From Candidatus Binatia bacterium (GTDB taxonomy: Bacteria; Desulfobacterota; Binatia; UBA12015), in the NCBI GenBank assembly GCA_036563615.1, contig DATCMB010000007.1, positions 1-64,000 of the forward strand: a stretch of 64,000 nucleotides of DNA. Direction: 5' to 3'. The position numbers were made by a program, and so were the translations under genes. The notes beneath the pieces were generated by a model that worked only from the letters and a program-made list of their open reading frames with translations, had not been told where the DNA came from and did not search any database. This document shows positions 13,896 through 23,629 of the stretch, piece after piece (the first letter of the stretch is position 1; each line of letters begins with the position of its first letter).

Positions 13896-14417
13896 TCAGC
13901 GCCGTCCCGTGCGCTCCCGGAGCTCCTGCAGCGGGTTCAGGAAGACGCGGAACTCGCCGAACCGCTCGGCGATCGCCCGCCGGTACTTCGAGCGCGCGAC
14001 GATCTCGAGGCGGATGCCGTCGGGGTCGGAGAAGAAGGTCGCGTAGTAGTCGTCGTTGTACTCCGGCCAGACGCGCGGCTCGGAAGCGTCGACGCCCCAG
14101 CTCCGCAGCGTCGCGCACGCGTGGTCGACGGACGCGCGGTCCGGCACCTGGAAGCAGACGTGGTGCAGCCCGGGCGCGTACGGATCGTGGCCGACGCGTC
14201 CGCCGCGCGCCGGGCGGATCGAGAGCTGCAGGACGCGGTTGAAGTAGTGCGCGTGCGGCTCGCCGGCGATCTGCCTGTCGCCCTTGCGGAAGCCCAGGTA
14301 GCGCATGAGGCGGTCGTAGAACGCCTCCGAGCGCGAGAAGTCGGCGACCGAGACGTACAGGTGGTCGAGGCCGAGGACCTCGAGCGTGCGCTCGCCGCCT
14401 GCCGCGGACGGCGTCAC
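13896..14417 (-). CDS. VOC-family (glyoxalase-like) protein
   Basis: A 173-aa vicinal-oxygen-chelate protein. It shows LGLDHLYVSVADFSRSEAFYDRL at the N-terminus, GLHHVCFQVPD at the start of the second beta-alpha-beta unit, and DPDGIRLEIV carrying the conserved metal-ligand Glu. The substrate is unknown (family activities include glyoxalase, fosfomycin resistance and ring cleavage). The start chosen is GTG at 14417, which overlaps the stop of the upstream VOC gene in a GTGA; a slightly longer frame from 14435 would run further into that gene. The C-terminal tail is Arg-rich. Confidence 0.85.
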   Translation of the reverse strand: MTPSAAGGERTLEVLGLDHLYVSVADFSRSEAFYDRLMRYLGFRKGDRQIAGEPHAHYFNRVLQLSIRPARGGRVGHDPYAPGLHHVCFQVPDRASVDHACATLRSWGVDASEPRVWPEYNDDYYATFFSDPDGIRLEIVARSKYRRAIAERFGEFRVFLNPLQELRERTGRR

Positions 14418-14782
14418 GAGACGGCCTCGTGGCACACGGCCTCGACGTTGTAGCCGTCGGGGTCGAGGACGAACGCGCCGTAGTAGTTGGGGTGGTACTG
14501 CGCGCGGACGCCGGGCTTGCCGTTGTCGCGCCCGCCGGCCGCGATCGCGGCCTCGTAGAAGGCGTCGACGGTCTTCCGATCGCGGGTCGTGAAGGCGACG
14601 TGCAGACCCGCCGTCGGGGTGCCGGGCGCGATCCAGAAGTCGGGCTTGCCGTCCGCGCCGAAGCCGGCGGCGATGCCGGCGTACTCCTTCACGAGCTGGT
14701 AGCCGAGCGGGGCGAGCGCCGCCTGGTAGAAGCGCTTGCTGCGCTCGAAGTCCGAGACGGAAATCCCCAGGTGATCGATCAT
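14414..14782 (-). CDS. VOC-family (glyoxalase-like) protein
   Basis: A 122-aa VOC protein starting MIDHLGISVSDFERSKRFYQAAL, with GLHVAFTTRDRKTVDAFY and the closing metal-site segment LDPDGYNVEAVCHE. It matches the small single-domain group often annotated as lactoylglutathione lyase-like. The ATG has the Shine-Dalgarno GGAGG 6 nt upstream. The stop overlaps the GTG of the second VOC gene, so the two form a bicistronic unit. A third VOC protein lies at 49483-49857. Confidence 0.9.
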   Translation of the reverse strand: MIDHLGISVSDFERSKRFYQAALAPLGYQLVKEYAGIAAGFGADGKPDFWIAPGTPTAGLHVAFTTRDRKTVDAFYEAAIAAGGRDNGKPGVRAQYHPNYYGAFVLDPDGYNVEAVCHEAVS

Positions 14783-14904
14783 CGCGTGCCTCCGTGCGGA
14801 TGGAATGCAGCCGTTCCCGCGACGATTCGGCATGCGCGCGCGCGAAGCAACGGGCGGCGGTTGAACGCGGCGCTCACCGCCGTTAGTCGCACGTCGAGCA
14901 CAGG

Positions 14905-15813
14905 ATGGCACGCACGCTCGGCATCGATCTCGGCGGGACCAAGATCGAGGGCGTCGTCCTGGAGGACGACCTGTCGATCGTCGCGCGCAAGCGCATCCCG
15001 ACCGAGCGCGAACGCGGCTACGAGCACATCGTCGACCGCGTCGTCGACATGGTGCGCGACTTCCTGCCGATGATCCCCGACTGTCGCGTCGTCGGGATCG
15101 GCACGCCGGGCGCGCTCACGCAGGACGGCACGCTCAAGAATTCGAACACGACGTGCCTGAACGGCAGGCCGCTGCTCGCCGACCTCGAGCGCGCGCTCGG
15201 GCTGCCGGTGCGGCTCGAGAACGACGCCAACTGCTTCGTCCTCGCCGAGGCGCTCGCCGGCGCCGGTCGCGGGTACGAGGTCGTGTTCGGCGTGATCCTC
15301 GGCACGGGGGTGGGCGGCGGGATCGTGATGCGCGGGCAGCTCTGGTCCGGCCCGCAGCACATCGCCGGGGAGTGGGGCCACCACGCCATCGATCCCGAGG
15401 GCCCCGAGTGCTACTGCGGACAGCGCGGCTGCGTCGAGACGCTGCTCTCGGGACCGGCCCTCGAGCGCGCCTACCGCGAGGCGGGCGGCGCGCCGGCGAG
15501 CGTGCGCGAGATCGCCGACCGCGCGGCGGCCGGCGAGGAGATCGCGGCCCGGGTCCTCGGCGGCTACCTCGAAAGCTTCGGCCGCGCGCTCGCCAACGTG
15601 ATCTCGATCCTCGATCCGTCGGTCGTCGTCCTGGGCGGCGGCCTCTCGAACCTCGACGTGCTCTACGACCGCGGCCGCGCGGAGGTGGCGCGGCGCGTGT
15701 TCAACGACCGGCTGCTCACGCCGATCGTCAAGAACAGGCTCGGCGACTCGGCGGGCTCGCTCGGCGCGGCGCTGCTCGCCGCGGCCGCGAGCGGCGAGGG
15801 GGGAGCCGGCTGA
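14905..15813 (+). CDS. ROK-family sugar kinase
   Basis: ATP-dependent sugar kinase (302 aa). It has the phosphate-1 motif LGIDLGGTKIEGVVL, the catalytic ENDANCFVLAEAL segment, GTGVGGGIVMRG and the ROK zinc motif GHHAIDPEGPECYCGQRGCVET with Cys ligands and the upstream GEWGHH histidine. These features fit glucokinase or fructokinase/Mak-type enzymes; phosphorylating glucose or fructose for the nearby glucan block is plausible but not shown. It diverges from the VOC pair and lies 109 bp upstream of mgtE on the same strand. Confidence 0.92.
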   Translation: MARTLGIDLGGTKIEGVVLEDDLSIVARKRIPTERERGYEHIVDRVVDMVRDFLPMIPDCRVVGIGTPGALTQDGTLKNSNTTCLNGRPLLADLERALGLPVRLENDANCFVLAEALAGAGRGYEVVFGVILGTGVGGGIVMRGQLWSGPQHIAGEWGHHAIDPEGPECYCGQRGCVETLLSGPALERAYREAGGAPASVREIADRAAAGEEIAARVLGGYLESFGRALANVISILDPSVVVLGGGLSNLDVLYDRGRAEVARRVFNDRLLTPIVKNRLGDSAGSLGAALLAAAASGEGGAG

Positions 15814-15890
15814 TGTTCCGTCGTCACGGGGCGAGCCCGCTGCTCGCGCCGTCCGGAGCGGCGCTGCTCGGCGTCGCACGTTCGGCTTCT

Positions 15891-15907
15891 ACACCGTAGG
15901 TCGGTGT
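15891..15907 (+). other. small hairpin in the mgtE leader
   Basis: ACACCG and CGGTGT form a 6-bp stem with loop TAGGT just upstream of the mgtE start. It is too small to be a riboswitch aptamer; it may affect translation or be chance. Confidence 0.3.
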
Positions 15908-15922
15908 GGCAAGGTCGGTGAG

Positions 15923-17260
15923 ATGTCCTCGCAGGCGAACCTGCAGGAAGCCGACGATCGGCTCTCCCCCGAAGAGCTGCACGAGGCGTGGGGGTTGCTC
16001 TCGCACGACGACCGTGTCGAGGGCTTCCGCCTGCTCGACCGTGCGATCGCCGAGGACTTCTTCCTCTCGCTGAGCTCGCGCGAGCAGGCCGAGCTGCTCG
16101 CCGAGCTGCCGCACGTCCAGCGCCGCTCCTGGCTGCGCCTGCTGCCGCTCGACGACGCCGCGGACCTGATCCAGGAGTTCCCCGAGCCCGAGCGCGAGCG
16201 CCTGCTGTCGCTGTTCGACGAGAGCACGCGCAAGGAGCTGATGGGGCTCCTCGCCTACGCCGAGGACCGCGCCGGCGGTCTGATGAACCCGAAGTACGCG
16301 CGCGTGCGGCCGGACATGAGCGTCGACGAGGCGATCGCCTACCTGCGACGCCAGGCGCGCGAGCGCATCGAGTACATCTACTACGTCTACGTGCTCGACG
16401 CGGAGCAGCGCCTGCTCGGCGTGGTGACCTTCCGCGAGCTCTTCGCCGCGCGTCCCGAGCAGCGCGTGCGCGAGGTGATGCGCACCGACATCGTCACCGT
16501 GCCCGAGGAGATGGACCAGGAGCACGTGAGCCAGCTCTTCGCGCGCCACGACCTGGCGGCCATCCCGGTCGTCGACACGGAAGGACGCATCAAGGGTATC
16601 GTCACGGTCGACGACATCGTCGACGTCGTGCAGGAGGAGGCCACCGAGGACATCCAGAAGATCGGTGGTACCGCAGCGCTCGACGCGCCGTACCTCGACG
16701 TCGGCCTGTTCAGCATGATCCGCAAGCGCGCCGGCTGGCTGTCGGTGCTGTTCCTCGGCGAGATGCTGACCACGACCGCGATGGCGTACTTCGAGAGCGA
16801 GCTCGAGCGCGCGATCGTGCTCGCGGTGTTCATCCCGCTGATCATCTCGAGCGGCGGCAACTCGGGCTCGCAGGCGACGACGCTCGTCATCCGCGCGATG
16901 GCGCTCGACGAGATCCGGCTGCGCGACTGGTACCGCGTCGTGCGGCGCGAGCTCCTCTCGGGGCTCGCGCTCGGCGGGATCCTCGGCGCGCTCGGCTTCC
17001 TGCGCGTGGTGCTGGGCGGCGCGTACCTGAACACGTACGGCGAGCACTACGTGCTGGTCGGCCTCACGGTCGCGGTGAGCCTGGTCGGCGTCGTGACCTG
17101 GGGCACGCTCGCCGGATCGATGCTGCCGTTCGTGCTGCGCAAGCTCGGCTTCGACCCGGCGAGCGCGTCCGCACCGTTCGTCGCGACGCTGGTCGACGTG
17201 TGCGGCATCCTGATCTACTTCGGGCTCGCGAGCGTGATCCTGGCGGGGACGCTCCTCTAG
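15923..17260 (+). CDS. mgtE: MgtE-family magnesium transporter
   Basis: Inner-membrane Mg2+ channel (445 aa). An N-terminal superhelical MgtE_N domain (about 20-125) is followed by two CBS domains (about 130-250; GGLMNPKYARVRPDMSVDEA and MRTDIVTVPEEM) and five C-terminal membrane helices from about residue 275, with the family signature IISSGGNSGSQATTLVIRAMAL. CBS domains gate the pore in response to cytoplasmic Mg2+. A small hairpin (ACACCG / CGGTGT, 15891-15907) lies 15 bp before the ATG; I see no M-box riboswitch. The gene ends facing the cupin gene across a strong hairpin. Confidence 0.95.
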   Translation: MSSQANLQEADDRLSPEELHEAWGLLSHDDRVEGFRLLDRAIAEDFFLSLSSREQAELLAELPHVQRRSWLRLLPLDDAADLIQEFPEPERERLLSLFDESTRKELMGLLAYAEDRAGGLMNPKYARVRPDMSVDEAIAYLRRQARERIEYIYYVYVLDAEQRLLGVVTFRELFAARPEQRVREVMRTDIVTVPEEMDQEHVSQLFARHDLAAIPVVDTEGRIKGIVTVDDIVDVVQEEATEDIQKIGGTAALDAPYLDVGLFSMIRKRAGWLSVLFLGEMLTTTAMAYFESELERAIVLAVFIPLIISSGGNSGSQATTLVIRAMALDEIRLRDWYRVVRRELLSGLALGGILGALGFLRVVLGGAYLNTYGEHYVLVGLTVAVSLVGVVTWGTLAGSMLPFVLRKLGFDPASASAPFVATLVDVCGILIYFGLASVILAGTLL

Positions 17261-17290
17261 GCGAGACGCTCTTCCTTGCCCGCGCCGGGC

Positions 17291-17322
17291 GGCGCGACGG
17301 CGGGACGCCTCGCCGGCGCGCC
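17291..17322. terminator. bidirectional GC hairpin between mgtE and the cupin gene
   Basis: GGCGCG-A-CGGCG and CGCCG-G-CGCGCC pair as an 11-bp stem with one A/G mismatch around the loop GGACGCCT. It sits between two convergent genes (stops at 17260 and 17342) and has no T-run on either side, so termination would not be of the classical U-tract type. Confidence 0.6.
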
Positions 17323-17341
17323 CCGCCCTGGACTTTCTGCG

Positions 17342-17761
17342 TCAGTGCTCCTCGGCCTCGGCGGCCATCGCGTCCTCGTACGTCGCGTGCACCGTGCCGT
17401 GCGGATGGTGCGGCGGCGCGTAGATCGAGTAGAGCTTCAGCGGCTCGTCGCCGATGTTGACGATGTTGTGCCAGGTGCCGGCGGGCACGATGATCGCCCA
17501 GTCCGCCTCGGCCTGCCAGGTGCGCGACAGCTCGTTCTTCGCGCGGCCCATCAGCACCTTGGCCCTGCCCTGCTCGAGGCGCAGGAACTGGTCGGTGTCC
17601 GGATGGACCTCGAGCCCGACCTCGCCGCCGGGTGGGATCGTCATCAAGGTGAGCTGGAAGTGCTTCCCGGTCCAGGCGGCGGTGCGAAAGTTCGCGTTGG
17701 CGAGGGTCGTCTCCTCGATGTCGACCACGTACGGCGACGGTCCCTGATCCTTTGCCTGCAT
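17342..17761 (-). CDS. cupin-domain protein
   Basis: A 139-aa single-domain cupin. The two cupin motifs are visible as PPGGEVGLEVHPDTDQFLRLEQG and PAGTWHNIVNIGDEPLKLYSIYAPPHH (key residues: His and Asp/Glu in the first, His in WHN), so a bound divalent metal is expected. Proteins of this compact type are often described as cupins linked to mannose-6-phosphate isomerase-like folds, but no reaction can be assigned. It has an excellent Shine-Dalgarno, AAGGAGG, 6 nt before the ATG. The C-terminus is acidic (AEAEEH). It is separated from pspA by 177 bp. Confidence 0.88.
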   Translation of the reverse strand: MQAKDQGPSPYVVDIEETTLANANFRTAAWTGKHFQLTLMTIPPGGEVGLEVHPDTDQFLRLEQGRAKVLMGRAKNELSRTWQAEADWAIIVPAGTWHNIVNIGDEPLKLYSIYAPPHHPHGTVHATYEDAMAAEAEEH

Positions 17762-17938
17762 GGGCGCCTCCTTCTGGCTGTCTCCATCATGGCCCGGACG
17801 GATCGGGAGGCAACGCGGGTCGGCGAAAATGGCCGCGCGGGCGGAGGCGCCGCCTTGACACGACTCGGGAGTCGTTCCGGAGCGCCGCTCGGGGCGCCGC
17901 AATGCCGACGCCCCGAGCAGATCGGCGCTTGACGCCGC

Positions 17939-18667
17939 TCAGGACGCTGCGGCCTGCACCGCCGCGCCGTCCTTCAGGTCGAGCGGGACCAGCGAGCGCT
18001 TGCGCGCGCGCTTCATCTCCTCGAGCTGCGCGCGCGCCGCGGTGGTCGCCTCGGCCTCGCGGATGCACTCGAGCTTGCGCTCGAGCTCGACGTCGGAGAC
18101 CTCGCGGCTCACCTGCGCCTCGGCGACCAGACGCTCGACGTGCGCGCGCACCTCCTCGAGCGCCTGGATGTCGGCGTCGGGCGAGAGGCCCTTGATCGTC
18201 TCCTGCAGACGCAGGCGCGCCTTCGCGTTCGCGAGCCGCGCGAGCGTGCGCGCCTTCTCCTCGCGCAGCCGCGCGACCTCGCCCTGGAAGGCGATCAGGT
18301 TCTTCTTCGCCGCCTCGGCCTCGCGGTTGAGGTCCGCGAGCTCGTCGGTGACGCGCTTGACCTCGGCCGACAGCGCCTCGCGACGCGAGATCAGCGCCAG
18401 CGCGACGTCGTCGTGGTCGTGCTCGACGGCGTAGTCGAGCTCGCGGTTCAGCGATCTGAGCGCCGACGCCTTGAGCTCGAGATCGCGCGCGAGCTTGCTG
18501 CGCATGTAGAGCACGCCGGCCGTCGCCTGGCGCAGCGTGACGTACTGCTCGAGGCGCTGCTGGATCGCGGCCTCGTAGACCGCGGCCGGATTCTTCTGCT
18601 CGCGGCCGCCCATCCAGTTCGACAGGGCGCCGCGGACGAGGTTGTAGAGTCGAGACACGAATCCCAT
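17939..18667 (-). CDS. pspA: PspA/IM30-family protein
   Basis: Membrane-remodelling stress protein (242 aa), almost entirely coiled coil, with an amphipathic N-terminal helix (MGFVSRLYNLVRGALSNWM) typical of PspA for binding anionic or stressed membranes. PspA/IM30 proteins oligomerise into rods or rings related to ESCRT-III. It has the Shine-Dalgarno AAAGGAG before the ATG. It lies 78 bp downstream of a sigma-54 response regulator on the same strand and is probably cotranscribed with it and the histidine kinase. I see no clear -24/-12 element in the 78-bp gap. No pspB, pspC or pspF homologue is nearby. Confidence 0.88.
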   Translation of the reverse strand: MGFVSRLYNLVRGALSNWMGGREQKNPAAVYEAAIQQRLEQYVTLRQATAGVLYMRSKLARDLELKASALRSLNRELDYAVEHDHDDVALALISRREALSAEVKRVTDELADLNREAEAAKKNLIAFQGEVARLREEKARTLARLANAKARLRLQETIKGLSPDADIQALEEVRAHVERLVAEAQVSREVSDVELERKLECIREAEATTAARAQLEEMKRARKRSLVPLDLKDGAAVQAAAS

Positions 18668-18745
18668 CGTTCGCTCCTTTCCAGCGAAAGCCGGCGCGCC
18701 CGACTGCGGCGCGCAGCGTGCGTACGTGGTGCGCGGGCGCGCGGC

Positions 18746-20194
<1,449 letters not shown>

Positions 20195-20202
20195 CGCGGC
20201 CC

Positions 20203-21531
20203 TCAGTGCGGCAGCGGCAGCGTGACGATGAACTCGGTGCCGCGCTGCGGCTCGCTGAGCACGTCGATCGCGCCCTCGTGCGCCTCGACGATCTTCTTCG
20301 AGATCGCCATGCCGAGACCCGTCCCCTTCTCCTTGGTGGTGAAGAACGGGTTGAAGATCCGATCCATCTTCTCCTTCGGGATCCCGATGCCGTTGTCGCG
20401 GATGCGCACCCGCGCGCGGTTCGGGATGCCGTTCTCGATGAACAGGTCGACCCTGCGCTCGTGCTCGACGGGGGCCAGCGCGTCGATCGCGTTGTCGATG
20501 ATGTTGGCGAATACTTGACGCAGCTTGCCGGCGTCGCCGACGATCGTCGGGCCGCCGATGTAGTTGCGCGCGACCGCGACCTGCGCGGCGTCGAGCTTGG
20601 CGCGCATCTCGGTGAGCGCCGCGTCGACCACGCTCGCGAGGTTGGTCGGCGCAAACTCGAGGTCCTCTTCCTTCGCATAGCGCAGCAGGTGCGAGATCGA
20701 CTTCTCGACGCGGTCGAGCTCCTCGAGCGCGACCTGCGCGTACTGCACGTTCTCGACCGAGCGCGGGTCCTCGCCCATCTGCTGGACGAGGCTCTTCGCG
20801 GCGGCGATCGGGTTGCGGATCTCGTGCGCGATGGTCGCCGAGAGCTCGTCGATGCTCGCCTGCTTCTCGGTGCGGACGTTGGCGGTCTCGCGGCGCACCT
20901 CACGCTCGACGGCCGGGTAGAAGTACTTTTCCTTGAGCGTCCGCGAGCCGAACACCGCCATGTAGTGCGCGAAGAGCCCGATGCCCCAGCCGAGCGCGGG
21001 CCACAGGAACCACGGGTAGCGCGTCGTCAGGATGTTGATCAGCGCGAGGAACGCCATCACGCCGAGGTAGCTCATCAGGTGGCCGTAGAAGCTGACCTCG
21101 GCCGCGGCGCGGCGTCGCGCGCGCTTCAGGATCGCGGCCTCGGGCGTGCTGCGCTCGTCGCGCTTGCTCGCGGCGGCGGGCTTGGCGTCGTGGCCGGTCT
21201 CGGCGACGCGCTCGCTCGCAGGCGAGCCGTTGGCCGCCCCGTCGAGCGCGCCGACGCGCACCTCCTCGTCGTCGTACCAATCGTGCCAGCCCCGCTTGCG
21301 CTTCGACTTCGACTTGCGCCGACCGTGGTGCGCCATGCACCAGGCGCGGCGCTCCTCGTGCCGACGGAACTTCTCCGCCCAGTGGCGCTCCCACTCGCGG
21401 TGCCAGCTCGTCGCGTAGGGCATCGCCTCCTCCAGGTCGCCATCGAGCGTCATCCGGCGGTAGTGCTTGAGCCGCCTCGAGAAATGCTTGAAGAGGATCA
21501 AGGCGACGATGAACCCGATGACTGCCATCAT
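20203..21531 (-). CDS. membrane histidine kinase with a 2TM sensor region
   Basis: A 442-aa kinase. It begins with a membrane helix (MMAVIGFIVALILFKHF), then a cytoplasmic-looking stretch rich in Trp, His, Arg and Lys (about 30-140), a 2TM-type pair of helices (FYGHLMSYLGVMAFLALIN and the FLWPALGWGIGLFAHYM segment), HisKA with the phospho-acceptor His in ATIAHEIRNPIAAAKS, and an HATPase domain with DNAIDAL, RDNGIGIP and GTGLGMAISKK. No periplasmic sensor domain is present, so sensing is probably in or at the membrane. The start could be either of two adjacent ATGs; GAGGAAG precedes them. First gene of the kinase-regulator-pspA unit, divergent from the CYTH gene. Confidence 0.93.
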   Translation of the reverse strand: MMAVIGFIVALILFKHFSRRLKHYRRMTLDGDLEEAMPYATSWHREWERHWAEKFRRHEERRAWCMAHHGRRKSKSKRKRGWHDWYDDEEVRVGALDGAANGSPASERVAETGHDAKPAAASKRDERSTPEAAILKRARRRAAAEVSFYGHLMSYLGVMAFLALINILTTRYPWFLWPALGWGIGLFAHYMAVFGSRTLKEKYFYPAVEREVRRETANVRTEKQASIDELSATIAHEIRNPIAAAKSLVQQMGEDPRSVENVQYAQVALEELDRVEKSISHLLRYAKEEDLEFAPTNLASVVDAALTEMRAKLDAAQVAVARNYIGGPTIVGDAGKLRQVFANIIDNAIDALAPVEHERRVDLFIENGIPNRARVRIRDNGIGIPKEKMDRIFNPFFTTKEKGTGLGMAISKKIVEAHEGAIDVLSEPQRGTEFIVTLPLPH

Positions 21532-21714
21532 GTCGTGCTTCCTCGCGGAGCGCCGAGAAGACAGGCTTAGCGCAGCCGCCGGGGCCGAGCGACGGCAACT
21601 CGCATGCCACTCGGGAAGCTCGCGGATTCCCGGGAAAAATCAGCCGGTCTGCGGAGCTGCCGCAAGCCACGCGCTGCGGCCATCGGTCGGGTACTGCAGC
21701 GAATCGACTGCACC

Positions 21715-22245
21715 ATGAGCGACGGCGGGAGCCGCCGAAACGTCGAGATCAAGGCGCGCTGCGCGGACCACGGTCGCGTCCGCGCCGAGCTCGAGCGGCG
21801 CGGCGCGCGCCGCGTCGGCCTCGACCGCCAGATCGACACCTACTTCCGCGTCGCGCACGGCCGCCTGAAGCTCCGCGAGGGGACGATCGAGAACGCGCTC
21901 ATCCACTACCAGCGCTCGGACGAGCGCGGTCCGAAGCTCTCGCAGGTGACGCTGCTCCCGACCGAGCCCGGCTCGCCGCTCAAGACCATCCTCGAGCGCG
22001 CGCTCGGCGTCGACGTCGTGGTCGACAAGCGGCGCGAGATCTTCTTCCTCGACAACGTCAAGATCCACCTCGACGAGGTCGAGAGCCTCGGCACCTTCGT
22101 CGAGATCGAGGCGATCGACGAGCGCGGCGACCGTCCGCTCGAGACGCTGCGCGCGCAGTGCGAGGAGCTCATGCGCGCCTTCGGCGTCGAGGCGGCGGAC
22201 CTGCTCGCGACGTCGTACTCGGACCTGCTGCGCGGCGCCGCGTAG
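21715..22245 (+). CDS. CYTH-domain protein (class IV adenylate cyclase / triphosphatase-like)
   Basis: A 176-aa CYTH (triphosphate tunnel) protein. It begins NVEIKARC, the CyaB-like form of the ExExK metal/triphosphate motif, and contains VDKRREIFFLDNVKIHLDEV and LGTFVEIEAID, the paired acidic and basic strands of the tunnel. Activities in the family include adenylate cyclase, thiamine triphosphatase and inorganic triphosphatase; none can be chosen here. The start chosen is ATG at 21715 (MSDGGSRRNVE); the frame stays open upstream to 21604 but that part is not family-like. It diverges from the histidine kinase and faces the next gene across 8 bp. Confidence 0.88.
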   Translation: MSDGGSRRNVEIKARCADHGRVRAELERRGARRVGLDRQIDTYFRVAHGRLKLREGTIENALIHYQRSDERGPKLSQVTLLPTEPGSPLKTILERALGVDVVVDKRREIFFLDNVKIHLDEVESLGTFVEIEAIDERGDRPLETLRAQCEELMRAFGVEAADLLATSYSDLLRGAA

Positions 22246-22253
22246 CGCACCGC

Positions 22254-23540
22254 TCACCACCAGCGGAACGACCGCCGACGCTTGACGATGGTCATCGTCC
22301 ACGGCGGCGGCGTGATGCGCAGCTCGACCCGCTCGCGCAGCGGCGCCGCCTCGAAGCGCGCCACCTGCTCGGCGAAGCGCAGATCCGGCTGACGCGGCAG
22401 CGCGAAGTCCGCCGGGATCCCGGTCACGAGCAGCACGGCGAGCAAGCCGCACGCGACCACGCGCAGCGCGCGGCTGCGATCCGCGACCGCGGTCCAGAGC
22501 AGCGTCGCCAGGTAGGCGAGGATCGAGAAGTAGTAGTAGCGCATGCCGGCGTACGGCCGCTGCAGGAGCTCCCACGGCCGTCCTTCTCCGAAGATCAACG
22601 GGCTGCGCAGCGCCGCCGCGAGGTGCAGCCCCGCGAACATCAGGAGGGCGCGCAGCGCGAAGCTGCGGGTCACGAGCACGGCGCGGACGAGGAACGCGAG
22701 CCCGAGCGCGCCGAGCACGGCGGGGAGCCAGGCGTGCCCGCCCCAGGCGGTCTCGTGGAGCCGCGCGTAGGCGTCCACGCCGACCAGCCCGCCGACGAAG
22801 ATCTGACCGCCGAGGATCTCGAGCAGCCCCACGAGCGACGCGCCGAGGTCCGGCTGCCAGCCGATCCGGCTGCTGCCGGGCACGCCGTAGAGCAGACGCA
22901 GCTGGACCAGGGCCGGCACGAGGACACACAGCAGCCGCACGCGGCTCCAGCGCTCGCGGTCGTGCAGCCATGCGACGACCGCCACCGGCAGCAGCAGGAC
23001 GCAGAACGGTCCGCTCACGCCCGAAAGCAGCAGCACGCCGACGTCGAACGCGCGCCAGCCCCGCGACGCGGCCGGCGGCGCGATCACCACCAGGAAGGCG
23101 AGCAGCGCGAGGTGGACGTGCGAGTTGCTGACGTTCAGGTGCACCTCGTAGAGGTTCGGCGCCGTGAGCAGGACCAGCGCGAGCGCGAGGCGGCGCAGCC
23201 GCCCCGGAACGACCGACTCGAAGCGGCTCGACATCAAGAACGCCGGCACGATCGCCTGCACCGCGAGGGCGCACAGCGCCATGACCAGCGGCGCGTGCCG
23301 CAGGCCCAGGGCGACGCTCAGGATCCCGACCAGCCGCGGGTACGTTTGCAGGTAGCCGCCGAAGGGCTGCACCAGGCTGCGCAGCGCGCCCGAGTTGTGG
23401 GCGCGCGCGTACCACTCGCAGCCGTCCTCGGCCCAGAACTGCGGCGTGAAGAGCGCGTCGGGATTCCGCGCGACGATCAGCGCGGCGAAGGCGGCGATCG
23501 TCAAGCAGGCTGCGGCGAGCGACCGCGGTCGTGGCGGCAT
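22254..23540 (-). CDS. polytopic membrane protein, possibly glycan-related
   Basis: A 428-aa integral membrane protein with about nine to ten hydrophobic helices (for example LAAACLTIAAFAALIVA, LALLAFLVVIAPP, LPAVLGALGLAFLV). Between helices 1 and 2 it carries QFWAEDGCEWYARA, an acidic first-loop pattern like that of GT-C glycosyltransferases, and PYAGMRYYYFSILAYL late in the protein. The C-terminal 50 residues are soluble. I cannot assign a family with certainty; a GT-C type transferase or flippase partner is possible. It diverges from a GT2 glycosyltransferase gene, which supports a cell-surface glycan role. Confidence 0.7.
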   Translation of the reverse strand: MPPRPRSLAAACLTIAAFAALIVARNPDALFTPQFWAEDGCEWYARAHNSGALRSLVQPFGGYLQTYPRLVGILSVALGLRHAPLVMALCALAVQAIVPAFLMSSRFESVVPGRLRRLALALVLLTAPNLYEVHLNVSNSHVHLALLAFLVVIAPPAASRGWRAFDVGVLLLSGVSGPFCVLLLPVAVVAWLHDRERWSRVRLLCVLVPALVQLRLLYGVPGSSRIGWQPDLGASLVGLLEILGGQIFVGGLVGVDAYARLHETAWGGHAWLPAVLGALGLAFLVRAVLVTRSFALRALLMFAGLHLAAALRSPLIFGEGRPWELLQRPYAGMRYYYFSILAYLATLLWTAVADRSRALRVVACGLLAVLLVTGIPADFALPRQPDLRFAEQVARFEAAPLRERVELRITPPPWTMTIVKRRRSFRWW

Positions 23541-23629
23541 GCGCGCGAGCTATCGACCTGACGCGCACCTTGCAATCGAGCGTCGGTCGCGCTTTAGCTT
23601 CCTGCCCGAGCGAGAAGAGGGGAAGGCGC

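Noticed and set aside
15814-15922. M-box magnesium riboswitch before mgtE
   Set aside because: The 109-bp leader is too short and holds only a 6-bp hairpin.
18668-18745. Sigma-54 promoter directly upstream of pspA
   Set aside because: No TGGCAC-N5-TTGC-like sequence found on the minus strand in this 78-bp gap. pspA may be read from an upstream promoter.
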